A DNA stretch of 64,000 nt from Paracoccaceae bacterium (GCA_014654775.1 JACVZW010000019.1:25045-89044), one strand, 5' to 3'; shown: positions 16,537 to 25,734, numbered from the stretch's first letter. The notes: generated by a model from the letters alone, not told the origin. Made by a program: numbers and translations.

Positions 16537-16983
16537 TCAGGTCGTGGGGAGGGAATAGAGGATAAAGGGGGTGCGGGGGGCATAGGTATCGTAGAGCGCG
16601 CGGGCGGTGGTGTTGTCTTCGGCGGTGAGCCAGCGGACGTTGGGCAGGCCTCGGTCGCGGGTGAAGCTGCGGACATGGTCGATCAGGGCGCGGCCGATGC
16701 CTTGGCCGCGCGCCTCGGGCGTGGTGAAGAGGTCGGAGAGGTAGCAGACCATGGACCCACCCAGCGAGCGGTGCATGAGCTGATATTGAACGAAGCCGAG
16801 GGGAGTGCCCTCTTCGGCGAGCGCGAGGTCGCACCAGAAGGGGTTTTCGGGGTCGTGGATCCAATTCCAGACGCTGTCGCGCGTCTGGTCGGTAAGGGCG
16901 GTGTTGTAGAAGGCGGCATAGGCGTCGAAAAGCGGTTGCCAGAGGGTGCGGTCGGCTTGGCTGGCGGGGCGGATCAGGGGCAT
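16537..16983 (-). CDS. GNAT family N-acetyltransferase
   Basis: A 148-residue acetyl-CoA-dependent acetyltransferase. Motif A of the GNAT fold is [23 protein letters not shown], with the Q/RxxGxG/A pyrophosphate loop RGQGIG. The C-terminal [18 protein letters not shown] is motif B with the tyrosine general-acid position. It resembles small GNATs acting on free amines, but the acceptor cannot be named. It starts three bases after the stop of the M23 peptidase gene, so the two form an operon. Confidence 0.87.
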   Translation of the reverse strand: MPLIRPASQADRTLWQPLFDAYAAFYNTALTDQTRDSVWNWIHDPENPFWCDLALAEEGTPLGFVQYQLMHRSLGGSMVCYLSDLFTTPEARGQGIGRALIDHVRSFTRDRGLPNVRWLTAEDNTTARALYDTYAPRTPFILYSLPTT

Positions 16984-16986
16984 GGG

Positions 16987-17898
16987 TCAGGCCGTGAAGC
17001 TGGATGTGGGCAGGCGCATCAGGAGGTTGGCGTCGGGGCTGATGTCGTGCCAGACATCCATCAGGCTGGCATGGCCGACGCCGAAGAAGTTGCCAGAGGT
17101 GGCCAGCAGGTCCGTGATGATCTGGACATGGAGATGCGGGGCCCAGCCCCCGTTTTCGGGCCAGTCGCCCAGATGGGCGATGATCTGGCCTGCCGCGACC
17201 CTGCCGGTCGGGTGGAGGCCGGGAAGGGTGGCGGCGAGATGGCCGTAGAGGGTGAAGACGCGCGTGCCGCCGAGATCATGTTCAAGGATCAGCGTGTGGC
17301 CGTAGTCGAGCGGGTCGGCATTGTAGGTGAGGTGTTTCACCCGGCCCGGAAGGGGGGCGTGGACAGGCGTTCCGGCGGGGGCGAAGACGTCGATGCCCAG
17401 ATGGATGGTGCGGCGTTCGGGGCTGGCTGCATCGGCGAACTGGGGCGTGGCGTAAACGGTGCGGTTTTCGCCGTAAAGGCCGAGGCCGTAGCGGATGCCC
17501 ACCGCCTGATGCGCAGCGAACCACGGATCGAAGGCGGGGTCGGAGAAAGCAGGCATATCGGCGCGCGTGCCCGTGGTGGGCAAGGCCATGGTGGCGCCCG
17601 TGGCGGGATCGGGGAGGAAGAGGGGGTGGAGGTCGGCATCGGCGAGCGCGGTGCGGAGGGCGGCTGCCGCGGGGATGGCGGTGCCGGTGACGGCCTTGCG
17701 GGCGATGGCGGCAAGGAGGCCAGCATCCACAGCGGCAAGGCGGGCGGCGGTGGTCGGGTCGCAGGCGGCGATCAGGTCGGGGATGGGTGGGGCTGTCCCG
17801 ATGCCCGCGACGGCGTGGCGCAGGGCGGTGTAGAGGTCGGGCTGGCCTGCAAGGGCGGCGGCGAGGGCGGCGGTCTGCTGGGGGCTGTGATCGGTCAT
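16987..17898 (-). CDS. M23 family metallopeptidase-domain protein
   Basis: A 303-residue protein whose C-terminal ~140 residues form an M23 (LytM/lysostaphin-like) domain. HLGIDVFAPAGTPVHAPLPG carries the HxxxD pair, and LYGHLA with WAPHLHVQI carries the HxH ligand pair. The N-terminal ~150 residues are Ala-rich and helical with no clear signal peptide, so this is not an obvious exported amidase activator. Similar M23 domains occur fused to aminotransferases in some alphaproteobacteria, where the role may be in metabolism. AGGAC precedes the ATG at 17898. It is followed at 3 bp by a GNAT gene. Confidence 0.75.
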   Translation of the reverse strand: MTDHSPQQTAALAAALAGQPDLYTALRHAVAGIGTAPPIPDLIAACDPTTAARLAAVDAGLLAAIARKAVTGTAIPAAAALRTALADADLHPLFLPDPATGATMALPTTGTRADMPAFSDPAFDPWFAAHQAVGIRYGLGLYGENRTVYATPQFADAASPERRTIHLGIDVFAPAGTPVHAPLPGRVKHLTYNADPLDYGHTLILEHDLGGTRVFTLYGHLAATLPGLHPTGRVAAGQIIAHLGDWPENGGWAPHLHVQIITDLLATSGNFFGVGHASLMDVWHDISPDANLLMRLPTSSFTA

Positions 17899-18059
17899 GA
17901 TGTCCTGCGGTCTGCGCCGGGCAGTGAAGCGGTTCGGCGTCTTGGATGCAATGGGGCCGTTCTGCGGCGGCGGGTCTGGCGGCGGATGGTGGACGGGGCG
18001 CGGTGTCGACGCTATCCAGACGAGACGCGGGTGCGGGGCTGTGATCGGGGAGTGTGGGG

Positions 18060-18656
18060 ATGACGGTTGCGGGGGGATCAAAGGGGCGGCGTCCGGTCTG
18101 GCGGGTGCTGCCTGTGCTGGTGCTGCTGGCGGGCTGTGTGGCGACGGGCGGGGGGATTCGCACCGTTTCGCTGCTGGACGGGGCCATCGTGGCGGCGGCC
18201 CCTCCGGGCTATTGCCTTGCGCCCGGGGCGGGGCGGCGGAGTGGGGATGGCGCGGTCGTCCTGATGGGGCGCTGTTCGGCGGAGAGCGGGGCGGAGCCTG
18301 CGGTGCTGACGCTGTCGGTCGGTCCGGCGGGGTCGGCGGGGGCGATGGCGGCGGGGGGGGCGGAGCTTGCGGCCTATTTCACCTCGGCCGAGGGGCGGGC
18401 GGCACTGAGCCGGCGCGGTCGGGCGGGTGATGTCGCGGTTTTGCAGGCGGTGGGGTCGGGAGAGGCCTTCCTGCTGCATGTGCGGGATCGCGCAGTGGGG
18501 GATTACTGGCGCGCGGTGACCGGCATAAGGGGGCGGTTGGTGACGGTGTCTGCCTCTAACCCGGACGGGCAGGCGCTGCCCGAGGGCAAGGGGCGCGGGT
18601 TGGTCGAGGCGGCGGTGGCGGCATTGCGCAGGGCCAATGCGGGCGCGGCGGGATGA
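18060..18656 (+). CDS. putative lipoprotein
   Basis: A 198-residue protein with an export signal ending in a lipobox (VLPVLVLLAGC), so it should be lipidated at the Cys and anchored in a membrane. The mature part has a repeat-poor, mixed composition with possible beta strands (AVVLMGRCSAE, AVLTLSVGP, RLVTVSASN). No family is recognised. CGGGGAG lies seven bases before ATG 18060; a GTG six bases upstream is also possible. It runs in the same direction as the DUF6478 pair and may be transcribed with it. Confidence 0.65.
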   Translation: MTVAGGSKGRRPVWRVLPVLVLLAGCVATGGGIRTVSLLDGAIVAAAPPGYCLAPGAGRRSGDGAVVLMGRCSAESGAEPAVLTLSVGPAGSAGAMAAGGAELAAYFTSAEGRAALSRRGRAGDVAVLQAVGSGEAFLLHVRDRAVGDYWRAVTGIRGRLVTVSASNPDGQALPEGKGRGLVEAAVAALRRANAGAAG

Positions 18657-18783
18657 GGCTGGCGGTGATGGCGGGAAACATCGCTTTTGACGCGAAATGG
18701 AGTGGCGTGGCGCGGGTATTCACGCAATAGATAGGGTGGTCGCGCCCGTGGCGCGGTTTGCTGTGATGGTGTTCGGGACGGAT

Positions 18784-19557
18784 ATGGTGGAGAAACTGGG
18801 CGGGGTTCTTGACAGGCTGCTGCAGCGGCGTGTGCTGCGGCGGTGGGAAGAGCTTGCCGATGCGGCGCCGACGGCCGATCTGGAAAGCCTGCGCGGCTGG
18901 CGCGGGCGGGCGCGGGCGATGCGGCGGCATCTGGACCGGGTGATCCATCAGGCGGAGCATCGGCTGGCCTTGCCGGTGATCGGGTCGAACGCTTTCCGCA
19001 AGCCGCTGGGCACGGATTGGGCTTGGCGGCCGGACCTGTGGCGCGGGCCGATGCCAGTGCCGGGGCAGGCCTCGGTTCCAAACCGGATGGTGTTCTGCGA
19101 GGGGGCGACGGTCTTTCACGACTGCCGGGTGAGCGAGCTGACCGTGCGGCAGATCCGCAATGCGCGGGAAAGCGATGTGGCCCCGTTCGGGTTCCGGATG
19201 GACGTGTTCCGCTTTGACGGATCGTTCCTGTCGCTGGTGATCGACCTGCCGGACGAGGCGGCGCGGGGCTTGAAGCTGCGCCATCTGATCCGGCTGGACG
19301 TGATCGTGGAACTGGAAAAGCCGCTGGAGATCTTTGCGCGGTTGAACGTGAAGCACGGGCCGAATGTCGAGCAGATCGTGCTGGAACTGCCGCTGGGTGA
19401 GGAAGAGGTGATGGTTGAGTTCGACCTGACCTATACGAAGATCAACGAGAAGCGGATCGAGAAGCTGTGGATCGACCTGATCTTTGAAGGGCCGGAGATG
19501 AACCAGATCATCCTGCGAGATGTAACGGTCAGCCGCCGACCGCGGGCGGAACTGTGA
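18784..19557 (+). CDS. DUF6478 family protein
   Basis: About 257 residues, strongly reminiscent of the DUF6478 proteins of Rhodobacterales: an Arg-rich helical start (LLQRRVLRRWEELAD), then NAFRKPLGTDWAWRPDLWRGP, FHDCRVSELTVRQIRNARES, FRMDVFRFDGSFLSLVIDLP and the C-terminal IEKLWIDLIFEGPEMNQIILRD. No signal peptide, membrane segment or enzyme motif. Function unknown. The ATG at 18784 gives the usual N-terminus (MVEKLGG); ATGs at 18766 and 18697 are in frame upstream. A second small gene follows 10 bp later and appears to be its habitual partner. Confidence 0.72.
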   Translation: MVEKLGGVLDRLLQRRVLRRWEELADAAPTADLESLRGWRGRARAMRRHLDRVIHQAEHRLALPVIGSNAFRKPLGTDWAWRPDLWRGPMPVPGQASVPNRMVFCEGATVFHDCRVSELTVRQIRNARESDVAPFGFRMDVFRFDGSFLSLVIDLPDEAARGLKLRHLIRLDVIVELEKPLEIFARLNVKHGPNVEQIVLELPLGEEEVMVEFDLTYTKINEKRIEKLWIDLIFEGPEMNQIILRDVTVSRRPRAEL

Positions 19558-19567
19558 GGGGGCGGTG

Positions 19568-19939
19568 ATGGACGGGGTGAAGCTGACACGGACGCGGATC
19601 AAGGCGGGTGTCTGGGAAGGCGTGCTGTCGGGCACGGCGAGCCCCGCGCTGGAGGTGCGGCATCAGGAGGCAGAGGTGCCGGGGCTGCAGGTGACGGCGA
19701 TTGCCGACCGGCCCGGCGAATGGGCGGTGCGGGTGCCGGTGCCGGTGGAGGTGCTGGCCGAGGGGGTGCAGACCTTCCTGATCCGCGACAAGGTGACGGG
19801 AGAGACGCTGCAGCATTTCACCATCATCACCGGGGTGGCGATGGAGGATGATCTGCGGGCGGAGATCGATCTGCTGCGGGCGGAGCTGGACATGCTGAAG
19901 CGGGCCTTCCGGCGGCATTGCGTGGAGACGATGGGGTAG
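19568..19939 (+). CDS. conserved hypothetical protein (DUF6478 partner)
   Basis: A 123-residue protein: a beta-rich first part (GVWEGVLSGTASPALEVRHQE; GEWAVRVPVPVEVLAEGVQT; FHH-free strand HFTIITGVAM) and a C-terminal coiled-coil-like helix (EDDLRAEIDLLRAELDMLKRAFRRH). It follows the DUF6478 gene by 10 bp with GAGGGGG as ribosome site. The coiled coil suggests oligomerisation or binding to its partner. No function is known. Confidence 0.65.
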   Translation: MDGVKLTRTRIKAGVWEGVLSGTASPALEVRHQEAEVPGLQVTAIADRPGEWAVRVPVPVEVLAEGVQTFLIRDKVTGETLQHFTIITGVAMEDDLRAEIDLLRAELDMLKRAFRRHCVETMG

Positions 19940-19989
19940 GACCGGCGCGGGTTCTGATCCGATGATGCCCTTGGCGGGCGTCGGCCTTT

Positions 19990-20011
19990 GAGTATTTTTG
20001 CCAAGATGAAG
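19990..20011 (+). repeat. GAGTATTTGGGCCAAG element, copy 5 (variant)
   Basis: GAGTATTTTTGCCAAGATGA followed by AG: GGG is replaced by TTT/TG, as in several variant copies. It lies between co-directional genes, 50 bp after the DUF6478-partner stop and 135 bp before fadH. Confidence 0.65.
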
Positions 20012-20147
20012 ACGGCAGGGGCGTCGGGACTTTGGGCGGTGCCGGCATTTTGCGCGCGACCTTGCCCATGACGTCGCGTCCGCCGTGACTTGGGTGCGTG
20101 ACAGGGGCGCGGGGCTGCGGCAGTGTCGCGGACCGGAGGACCCTGAC

Positions 20148-22151
20148 ATGACCGAATACCCACATCTTCTGTCGCCGCTTGACCTTGGGCATGTGGTTCT
20201 GCCGAACCGCGTGCTGATGGGGTCGATGCATACGGGCCTAGAGGAGCGCGGGGACTGGAACCGGGTGGCCGAGTTCTATGCCGCGCGGGCGCGGGGTGGC
20301 GTGGGGCTGATGGTGACGGGGGGGATGGCCCCCAATGCCGAAGGTGGGGTCTTTCCGGGGGCGGCGGGGCTGTATTCGGCGCAGGACATTGCCAATCACC
20401 GGGTGGTGACGGCGCGGGTGCAGGAGGCGGGCGGGCGGATCGCGATGCAGATCCTGCATGCGGGGCGTTATGCCTATGGCAAGGATTGCGTGGCGCCGAG
20501 TGCGATCCGGTCGCCGATCTCGCCCTTTGCGCCGCGCGAGTTGGATGCGGCGGGGATCGAGAAGCAGATCGCCGATATCGTGACGGCCGCCGTGCGGGCG
20601 CGCGAGGCGGGATATGACGGCGTGGAGGTGATGGGGAGCGAGGGGTATTTCCTGAACCAGTTCCTTGTCGCCCATACCAACCGCCGAACGGATGACTGGG
20701 GCGGGAGCTATGAGAACCGCATGCGTCTGCCGGTGGAGGTGGTGCGCCGGGTGCGCGCGGCGGTGGGGGCGGATTTCATCCTGATCTACCGCATCAGCCT
20801 GATCGATCTGGTGCCGGATGGCAGCACTTGGGACGAGGTGGCGGCTCTGGCCCGCGCGGTGGAGGCGGCGGGGGCCACGATCCTGAATACGGGCATCGGC
20901 TGGCATGAGGCGCGGGTGCCAACGATTGCGACGAGCGTGCCGCGCGCGGCCTTTGCCCATCTGACCGGGCGGCTGCGGGGGGAGGTGTCGATCCCCGTGA
21001 TCACGTCGAACCGGATCAACGCGCCGGAGGTGGCGGAAAAGCTGCTGGCCGAGGGGATGGCCGACATGGTCAGCATGGCGCGGCCCTTCCTCGCGGATGC
21101 CGATTTCGTGGCCAAGGCGGCGGCGGGGCGGGCCGAGGAGATCGCGCCCTGCATCGCCTGCAATCAGGCCTGTCTGGACCATACGTTCAGCGGCAAGCTA
21201 ACGAGTTGCCTTGTGAACCCGCGCGCCTGCCATGAGGTGGAATTGACCTATGACCCGGTGGCGGTGCCGAAGGCGGTGGCCGTGGTGGGGGCGGGCGCGG
21301 CGGGCCTGATGGCGGCGGTGGTGGCGGCGGAGCGGGGGCATCGCGTGGTGCTGTTCGACCGGGCGGACCGGATCGGGGGACAGCTCAACCTGGCCAAGCA
21401 GGTGCCGGGCAAGGAGGAGTTCCACGGGCTTGTCCGCTGGTTCGCGGCGCGGATCGCGCGGGCGGGGGTGGAGTTGCGGCTGGGCGCGGAGGTATCGGTC
21501 GATGACCTGCGCGGCTTCGATGAGGTGGTGGTGGCGACGGGGGTGACCCCGCGCGATCCGGGGATCGAGGGGCAGGAGCGGGCGCTGGGCTATGTCGATG
21601 TGCTGAACGGGGCCCCGGTGGGGCGGCGTGTGGCTGTCGTGGGCGCGGGCGGCATCGGGTTCGATGTGGCGGAATATCTGGTGCATCGCGGGGTGTCCCC
21701 GACGCTGGACCCGGTGCTGTGGCGGCGGGAATGGGGTGTGGGCGACCCGGCGGACGTGCGCGGCGGGCTGGTTCAGCCTGAGCCGGAGCCGCCCGCGCGC
21801 GAGGTCTGGCTGTTGCAGCGCAAGGCCGAGAAGCCGGGGCGGGGCTTGGGCAAGACGACGGGGTGGATCCATCGCGCGGCGCTGGCGGCCAAGGGGGTGA
21901 AGATGATCGGGGGCGTGAGCTATCGCCGGATCATCGACGAGGGTCTGGTGGTGCTGCGCGACGGGGTGGAAGAGTTGATCCCGGTCGATTCGGTGGTTCT
22001 GTGTGCCGGGCAGGAACCGGCGCGGGGGCTGGCCGATGCGCTGGCGGCGGCGGGGATTGCGGCCCATGTGATCGGCGGCGCGGATGTGGCGGCGGAGCTG
22101 GATGCCAAGCGGGCCATCGATCAAGGCGCAAGGTTGGCAGCGCGGCTGTGA
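20148..22151 (+). CDS. fadH: NADPH-dependent 2,4-dienoyl-CoA reductase
   Basis: A 667-residue iron-sulphur flavoenzyme reducing 2,4-dienoyl-CoA during beta-oxidation of unsaturated fatty acids. Residues ~1-330 are the FMN-binding TIM barrel of the old yellow enzyme family (LPNRVLMGSMHTGLEE; MQILHAGRYAYG; VMGSEGYFLNQFL). A 4Fe-4S cluster site follows (CIACNQACLD ... CLVNPRAC). Then come FAD- and NADPH-binding Rossmann parts (VAVVGAGAAGLMAAVVAAE; VAVVGAGGIGFDVAEYL). GGAGGA lies seven bases before ATG 20148. Length equals the family norm. It stands alone between a repeat and a hairpin. Confidence 0.93.
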   Translation: MTEYPHLLSPLDLGHVVLPNRVLMGSMHTGLEERGDWNRVAEFYAARARGGVGLMVTGGMAPNAEGGVFPGAAGLYSAQDIANHRVVTARVQEAGGRIAMQILHAGRYAYGKDCVAPSAIRSPISPFAPRELDAAGIEKQIADIVTAAVRAREAGYDGVEVMGSEGYFLNQFLVAHTNRRTDDWGGSYENRMRLPVEVVRRVRAAVGADFILIYRISLIDLVPDGSTWDEVAALARAVEAAGATILNTGIGWHEARVPTIATSVPRAAFAHLTGRLRGEVSIPVITSNRINAPEVAEKLLAEGMADMVSMARPFLADADFVAKAAAGRAEEIAPCIACNQACLDHTFSGKLTSCLVNPRACHEVELTYDPVAVPKAVAVVGAGAAGLMAAVVAAERGHRVVLFDRADRIGGQLNLAKQVPGKEEFHGLVRWFAARIARAGVELRLGAEVSVDDLRGFDEVVVATGVTPRDPGIEGQERALGYVDVLNGAPVGRRVAVVGAGGIGFDVAEYLVHRGVSPTLDPVLWRREWGVGDPADVRGGLVQPEPEPPAREVWLLQRKAEKPGRGLGKTTGWIHRAALAAKGVKMIGGVSYRRIIDEGLVVLRDGVEELIPVDSVVLCAGQEPARGLADALAAAGIAAHVIGGADVAAELDAKRAIDQGARLAARL

Positions 22152-22162
22152 CGGGCGGTTGA

Positions 22163-22188
22163 AAACAGGGGTTCGGGGCGCCCTGTTT
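22163..22188 (+). terminator. possible terminator hairpin after fadH
   Basis: AAACAGGG, a 10-base loop, then CCCTGTTT, 11 bp after the fadH stop. The stem is perfect over 8 bp, but the downstream stretch (TTTCCCTGCC) has only a short U run, so efficiency is uncertain. Confidence 0.4.
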
Positions 22189-22305
22189 CCCTGCCTTCAA
22201 CGATCCCTATGAAAACCCCGGATCGGCCCCGTCCGCGCCCCGATCCTGCCTGAATTCGCGGTCAATCCTCTGTGACACGACCTCATAGCTTGCCAGAGGA
22301 CAACA

Positions 22306-23211
22306 ATGGACCGACTTACGGAAATGGAAGCCTTCGCCACTGTTGTGGATCAGGGCGGCTTCACCGATGCGGCCAAGAAGATGGGGATTTCGAAATCCGC
22401 TGTGTCGAAACATGTCTCGGCTCTGGAGGCGCGGTTGGGGGCCCGTCTTCTTAACCGGACGACGCGCAGGGTATCGCCCACCGAGATTGGTCTTGCCTAT
22501 TATGACCGCGCCCGCCGCGTTCTGAACGATGCGGGCGAGGCGGATGCCCTTGTCACATCCATGCAATCGGCCCCGTCGGGCCTGCTGCGCATCAGCGTGG
22601 CCACGGATTTCGGGGTGAACCTGCTGTCGCCGATCCTTGGGGATTTCCTGCTGGAATATCCCGAGATCACGGTGAACATGGTGTTGAACAACCGCTATGT
22701 GGAGCTAATCAGCGAAGGCTTCGACATGGCGATCCGGGTGGGCGAGCTGGAGGATTCCTCGCTTCGCGCCCGCAAGCTGACCGAGACGACGAAGCGGATG
22801 ATCGCCTCTCCGTCTTACTTCCAGCGCTATGGGCGGCCGTTGAAGATCGACGATCTGAACGAGCACAAGCTGCTGCACTATTCGAATCAGGCCAATGGCA
22901 ATGTGTGGAAGATCACCGCGCCGTCGGGGGAAAAGCGTCAGGTGCGGTCGGTCGGCTGGCTGACGGTGAATGACGGGCAATCGTTGCTGAACGCCGCGAT
23001 TTCGGGGTTGGGCATCGCCTATCTGCCGTCCTTCCTTTATGCCGATGCGATGCGGCAGGGGCTGGTGGAAGAGGCCATCCCGGGCCTGCCGACGGAAAGC
23101 CTTGGCATCTATGCGGTCTATCCGCCGGGGCGGTTCACCCAGCCCAAGGTGCGGGCCTTCATCGATTTTCTGGCCAAGCAGTTGATGGACAAGGGTCCGG
23201 ACAACTGGTGA
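22306..23211 (+). CDS. LysR family transcriptional regulator
   Basis: A 301-residue regulator. The N-terminal winged helix-turn-helix is classical (MEAFATVVDQGGFTDAAKKMGISKSAVSKHVSALEARLGARLLNRTTR), followed by a linker helix and the periplasmic-binding-fold effector domain (SGLLRISVATDFGVNLLSPIL ... GLGIAYLPSFLYADAM). It resembles the CrgA/DhcR-type branch with short arms. AGAGGA precedes the ATG. No divergently transcribed target is adjacent, since fadH is upstream in the same direction, so the regulon cannot be inferred. Confidence 0.92.
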   Translation: MDRLTEMEAFATVVDQGGFTDAAKKMGISKSAVSKHVSALEARLGARLLNRTTRRVSPTEIGLAYYDRARRVLNDAGEADALVTSMQSAPSGLLRISVATDFGVNLLSPILGDFLLEYPEITVNMVLNNRYVELISEGFDMAIRVGELEDSSLRARKLTETTKRMIASPSYFQRYGRPLKIDDLNEHKLLHYSNQANGNVWKITAPSGEKRQVRSVGWLTVNDGQSLLNAAISGLGIAYLPSFLYADAMRQGLVEEAIPGLPTESLGIYAVYPPGRFTQPKVRAFIDFLAKQLMDKGPDNW

Positions 23212-23219
23212 TGCAATCG

Positions 23220-23242
23220 CCGGTCCCCCATGTTGGGGGGCC
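23220..23242. terminator. hairpin between convergent LysR and OmpA-like genes
   Basis: CGGTCCCCCA, loop TGT, TGGGGGGCCG: a 10-bp stem with one G-T wobble in the 48-bp gap between two convergent genes. No U tract on either side, so it may slow transcription from both sides rather than act as a classic terminator. Confidence 0.45.
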
Positions 23243-23259
23243 GATACTCCTGGGGGAGT

Positions 23260-24285
23260 TCAGCGGGTCGAGGTCAGCATGACCTCGACCCGTCTGTTTT
23301 GGGCGCGGCCTTCGGGCGTGGCGTTATCGGCGCGGGGTTCGGCAGGGCCGGCGCCACGGGTGGCAAGGCGCGCGGGATCGACGCCAAGGGCCACGAGTGC
23401 GGTACGGGTGGCATCGGCACGGGCGAGCGAGAGGGCGATGTTGGCGTCACGTGGACCCGAGGCATCGGTATGGCCGACGAGTTCCACCGTGGCGGCGGGA
23501 TTGGCGGCCAACCATGCGGCAAGGTCGCGGAGCGAGGCGTAATCGCCCGTGGCCAGCTCTGATTGGCCGGAGGGGAAGACGAGGTCATCCAGCGCGAAGG
23601 GCTGCCCGGCGGTGAGGGCGGCGGCCAGCGGCGCGGGCGGCGGCGCGGCGGCCGGTTGGGCGGCGGGTTCTGCAACTGCTGGGGCAGACGAGGCCGAGGG
23701 GTCGAAGGCCGATTTGGTCGACACCGTCAGGTCGGGCGCGCCGATGGGCGCGGGGCCGATGGTGGTAAGCTGGACAAAGCCCGTATCGGCGGAACGGCTG
23801 ACCACGAAGGTCAACCAGTCGGGCCCCTGCGCGCCGTCGCGGCGGGCGGCGAGGAAGCGGAAATCGCCGAGGTCCACATGCATCTGCGGTTCGGGCAGGA
23901 TGTCCGTGCCATAGCGGAAATCGAAGCCACCGCAGCCGGTGGTTTCGCATTCAAAGACGGTCTGGAATCCGGCGGCGGTGATCTGGTCGCGCAGGGGGGC
24001 GAGAATCTGCAGCGTGGTCATCCCCGGCGCTGCGACCTTCCATGCGGTCTGGTCGAAGACGCCTTCGGCGGCGACAGTGGGGATGCTGCCTGACTGCCAC
24101 GGCCCCGTCGGCACGTTGTAGGATGTGAGCGCCTCGCGCCGTTCGCCGGATGCGGTGGCGGGGGCGGGAAAGCGCAGGTCCAGCGCCTGCACCATGCCCG
24201 GCAGCGGCAGGAGTGCCAGCAGCAGGGCGGACAGTGCGGCACGGCGGTGACGCCGTGTCGGAAAGTGCGGGCGCGGTGAATTCAA
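23260..24285 (-). CDS. OmpA family protein
   Basis: About 341 residues, exported. The signal peptide has a basic start (RRHRR) and a hydrophobic core (AALSALLLALLPLPG), with likely cleavage after VQA. The C-terminal ~110 residues are the OmpA peptidoglycan-binding domain (FPSGQSELATGDYASLRDLA; VELVGHTDASGPRDANIALS; GAGPAEPRADN; RAQNRRVEVML), separated by an Ala/Pro linker from an N-terminal beta domain with a Cys pair (FECETTGCGG). No ATG fits the signal peptide: TTG 24285 with AAAGG eight bases upstream is my choice, and TTG 24345 is an alternative that would overlap the GNAT gene. It closes a three-gene operon. Confidence 0.8.
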   Translation of the reverse strand: MNSPRPHFPTRRHRRAALSALLLALLPLPGMVQALDLRFPAPATASGERREALTSYNVPTGPWQSGSIPTVAAEGVFDQTAWKVAAPGMTTLQILAPLRDQITAAGFQTVFECETTGCGGFDFRYGTDILPEPQMHVDLGDFRFLAARRDGAQGPDWLTFVVSRSADTGFVQLTTIGPAPIGAPDLTVSTKSAFDPSASSAPAVAEPAAQPAAAPPPAPLAAALTAGQPFALDDLVFPSGQSELATGDYASLRDLAAWLAANPAATVELVGHTDASGPRDANIALSLARADATRTALVALGVDPARLATRGAGPAEPRADNATPEGRAQNRRVEVMLTSTR

Positions 24286-24307
24286 CTGCTCGGCCTTTGA
24301 GTGGGGC

Positions 24308-25018
24308 TCACTTCTTTCGATAGTGATACTGTCCCACAACGGCAAAGTTCAGGGAAGTATAGAGCGCGCGTGCGGCCAAGTTCCGCTCAGTCACCAGAAG
24401 GGCGAGCGTCGTTGCGCCGTGATCGTGGGCCCAAAGGGCGGCAGCCCGCAAGATGTTGTGGGCGCAGCCTTTTCGGCGCTGATCCGGGGCGACCTCGAGC
24501 GCGTGAAGCATTGCAATATTGCCGTGGATTGCCGTGAAGGCGATGCCTGCGGCGCGGTCGCCCGTGCGCCCGAGGATGGCGGTCTTTGGCCCTTGCACGC
24601 GGTCCATCACGGCAAAGCGGCCCGGACCGATTCCCCCTTCGACCCAGAGTTGCGCGGCCACCGCGAGGGGGGGCCAATGCGGAAAGCTGGTCAGGAAGGC
24701 GGGGGGCGGGTCGGCCAGCGCGGCGGTGGGGGCGGCATAGGCGACGACGGGGTCGTGATGGGAATAGCCCCGGGCGGCGAGGGCGGCGTCAAGGGCGGCA
24801 TCCTGCGGGTGGATGACGAAGAGGGGGGATTGGCCGAGGGCGGCCATCGCGGCTTCGGCCTGCGGGATGTCATCGGGCGTCCAGTCGCCTGCCGGGGAGG
24901 CGGCGGAGACGCGCTGGCCGCCGCCCTGCCCGTCGCGGATGAGCCACGGGCCGTGGCGATGGGTGGCGGCGGGGGGCCACGTCGCCTCGGCCACCTGTGC
25001 AAGCAGGTCGGGCGTCAT
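24308..25018 (-). CDS. GNAT family N-acetyltransferase
   Basis: A 236-residue acetyltransferase. The C-terminal half has the GNAT core: IAFTAIHGNIAMLHALEVAPDQRRKGCAHNIL with the RRKGCA acetyl-CoA loop, and LLVTERNLAARALYTSLNF as motif B. The N-terminal ~100 residues are a poorly conserved second lobe. The acceptor is unknown. Its ATG overlaps the stop of the CinA-like gene (ATGA, 25015-25018), so both are translated from one message, with the OmpA-like gene 22 bp further on. Confidence 0.82.
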   Translation of the reverse strand: MTPDLLAQVAEATWPPAATHRHGPWLIRDGQGGGQRVSAASPAGDWTPDDIPQAEAAMAALGQSPLFVIHPQDAALDAALAARGYSHHDPVVAYAAPTAALADPPPAFLTSFPHWPPLAVAAQLWVEGGIGPGRFAVMDRVQGPKTAILGRTGDRAAGIAFTAIHGNIAMLHALEVAPDQRRKGCAHNILRAAALWAHDHGATTLALLVTERNLAARALYTSLNFAVVGQYHYRKK

Positions 25019-25734
25019 GGGAAGAGCGCGCAGAGGCGGGTCATGGCCGCGTCGATTCGGGCGGGATCGGTGCCCCGGATGACGAGGTTCGTGCCATAGA
25101 CGCCGTTGGTGTTGAAGGGATAGCTGCCCATGGAAAGATCGGGGAATTCGGCGGCGAGGGCGGCGAAATCGCCCGCAATCTCGCCCTCGCCCCGGTTGAC
25201 GCGGTGGGATTGCGACAGAAGCGGCGCGCCGCCCGTCAGTGTGGGAAGGACGCCTGCGAGCATCGACTCGAAGATCGAGGGCACGCCCGCCATGACATGG
25301 ACATTGCCGAGCGTGAAGCCGGGGGCGGTGGAGATCGGGTTGTCGATCAGGGTTGCACCATCGGGGATGCGGGCCATGCGCTGCCGCGCGTCGTTGAAGG
25401 GCAGACCCGCGCGGTCGTAATGCGCCTGCAGGAGCGCCATGGCATCGGCGCGGTGGGTGATGGGGGTGCCAAAGGCGGCTGCGATGGCCTCGGCGGTGAT
25501 GTCGTCATGGGTGGGGCCGATGCCGCCGGAGGTGAAGAGATGGTCATGCCGCGCGCGCAGATCGTTGACGGCGGCGATGATGGCGTCGTGGTCATCGGCC
25601 ACGACGCGGGCCTCCATCAGCCTTATGCCATGGTCGGTCAGAAGCTGGGCGAGGTGGTGCATGTTCGAATCGCGGGTGCGGCCCGAGAGGATTTCATCGC
25701 CGATCACCAGCATGGCTGCGGTGGGATTGGGCAT
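25015..25734 (-). CDS. competence/damage-inducible protein A-like (molybdopterin-binding fold)
   Basis: A 239-residue protein of the CinA N-terminal (MoCF_biosynth) family: AAMLVIGDEILSGRTRDSN at the start, then LFTSGGIGPTHDDITAEAIA, and NVHVMAGVPSIFESML. Stand-alone versions are present in many alphaproteobacteria; related proteins bind molybdopterin or act as nucleotide/NAD-derivative pyrophosphatases. The NMN deamidase domain of full CinA is absent, so that activity is not expected. First gene of a minus-strand operon, divergent from map. Confidence 0.85.
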   Translation of the reverse strand: MPNPTAAMLVIGDEILSGRTRDSNMHHLAQLLTDHGIRLMEARVVADDHDAIIAAVNDLRARHDHLFTSGGIGPTHDDITAEAIAAAFGTPITHRADAMALLQAHYDRAGLPFNDARQRMARIPDGATLIDNPISTAPGFTLGNVHVMAGVPSIFESMLAGVLPTLTGGAPLLSQSHRVNRGEGEIAGDFAALAAEFPDLSMGSYPFNTNGVYGTNLVIRGTDPARIDAAMTRLCALFP

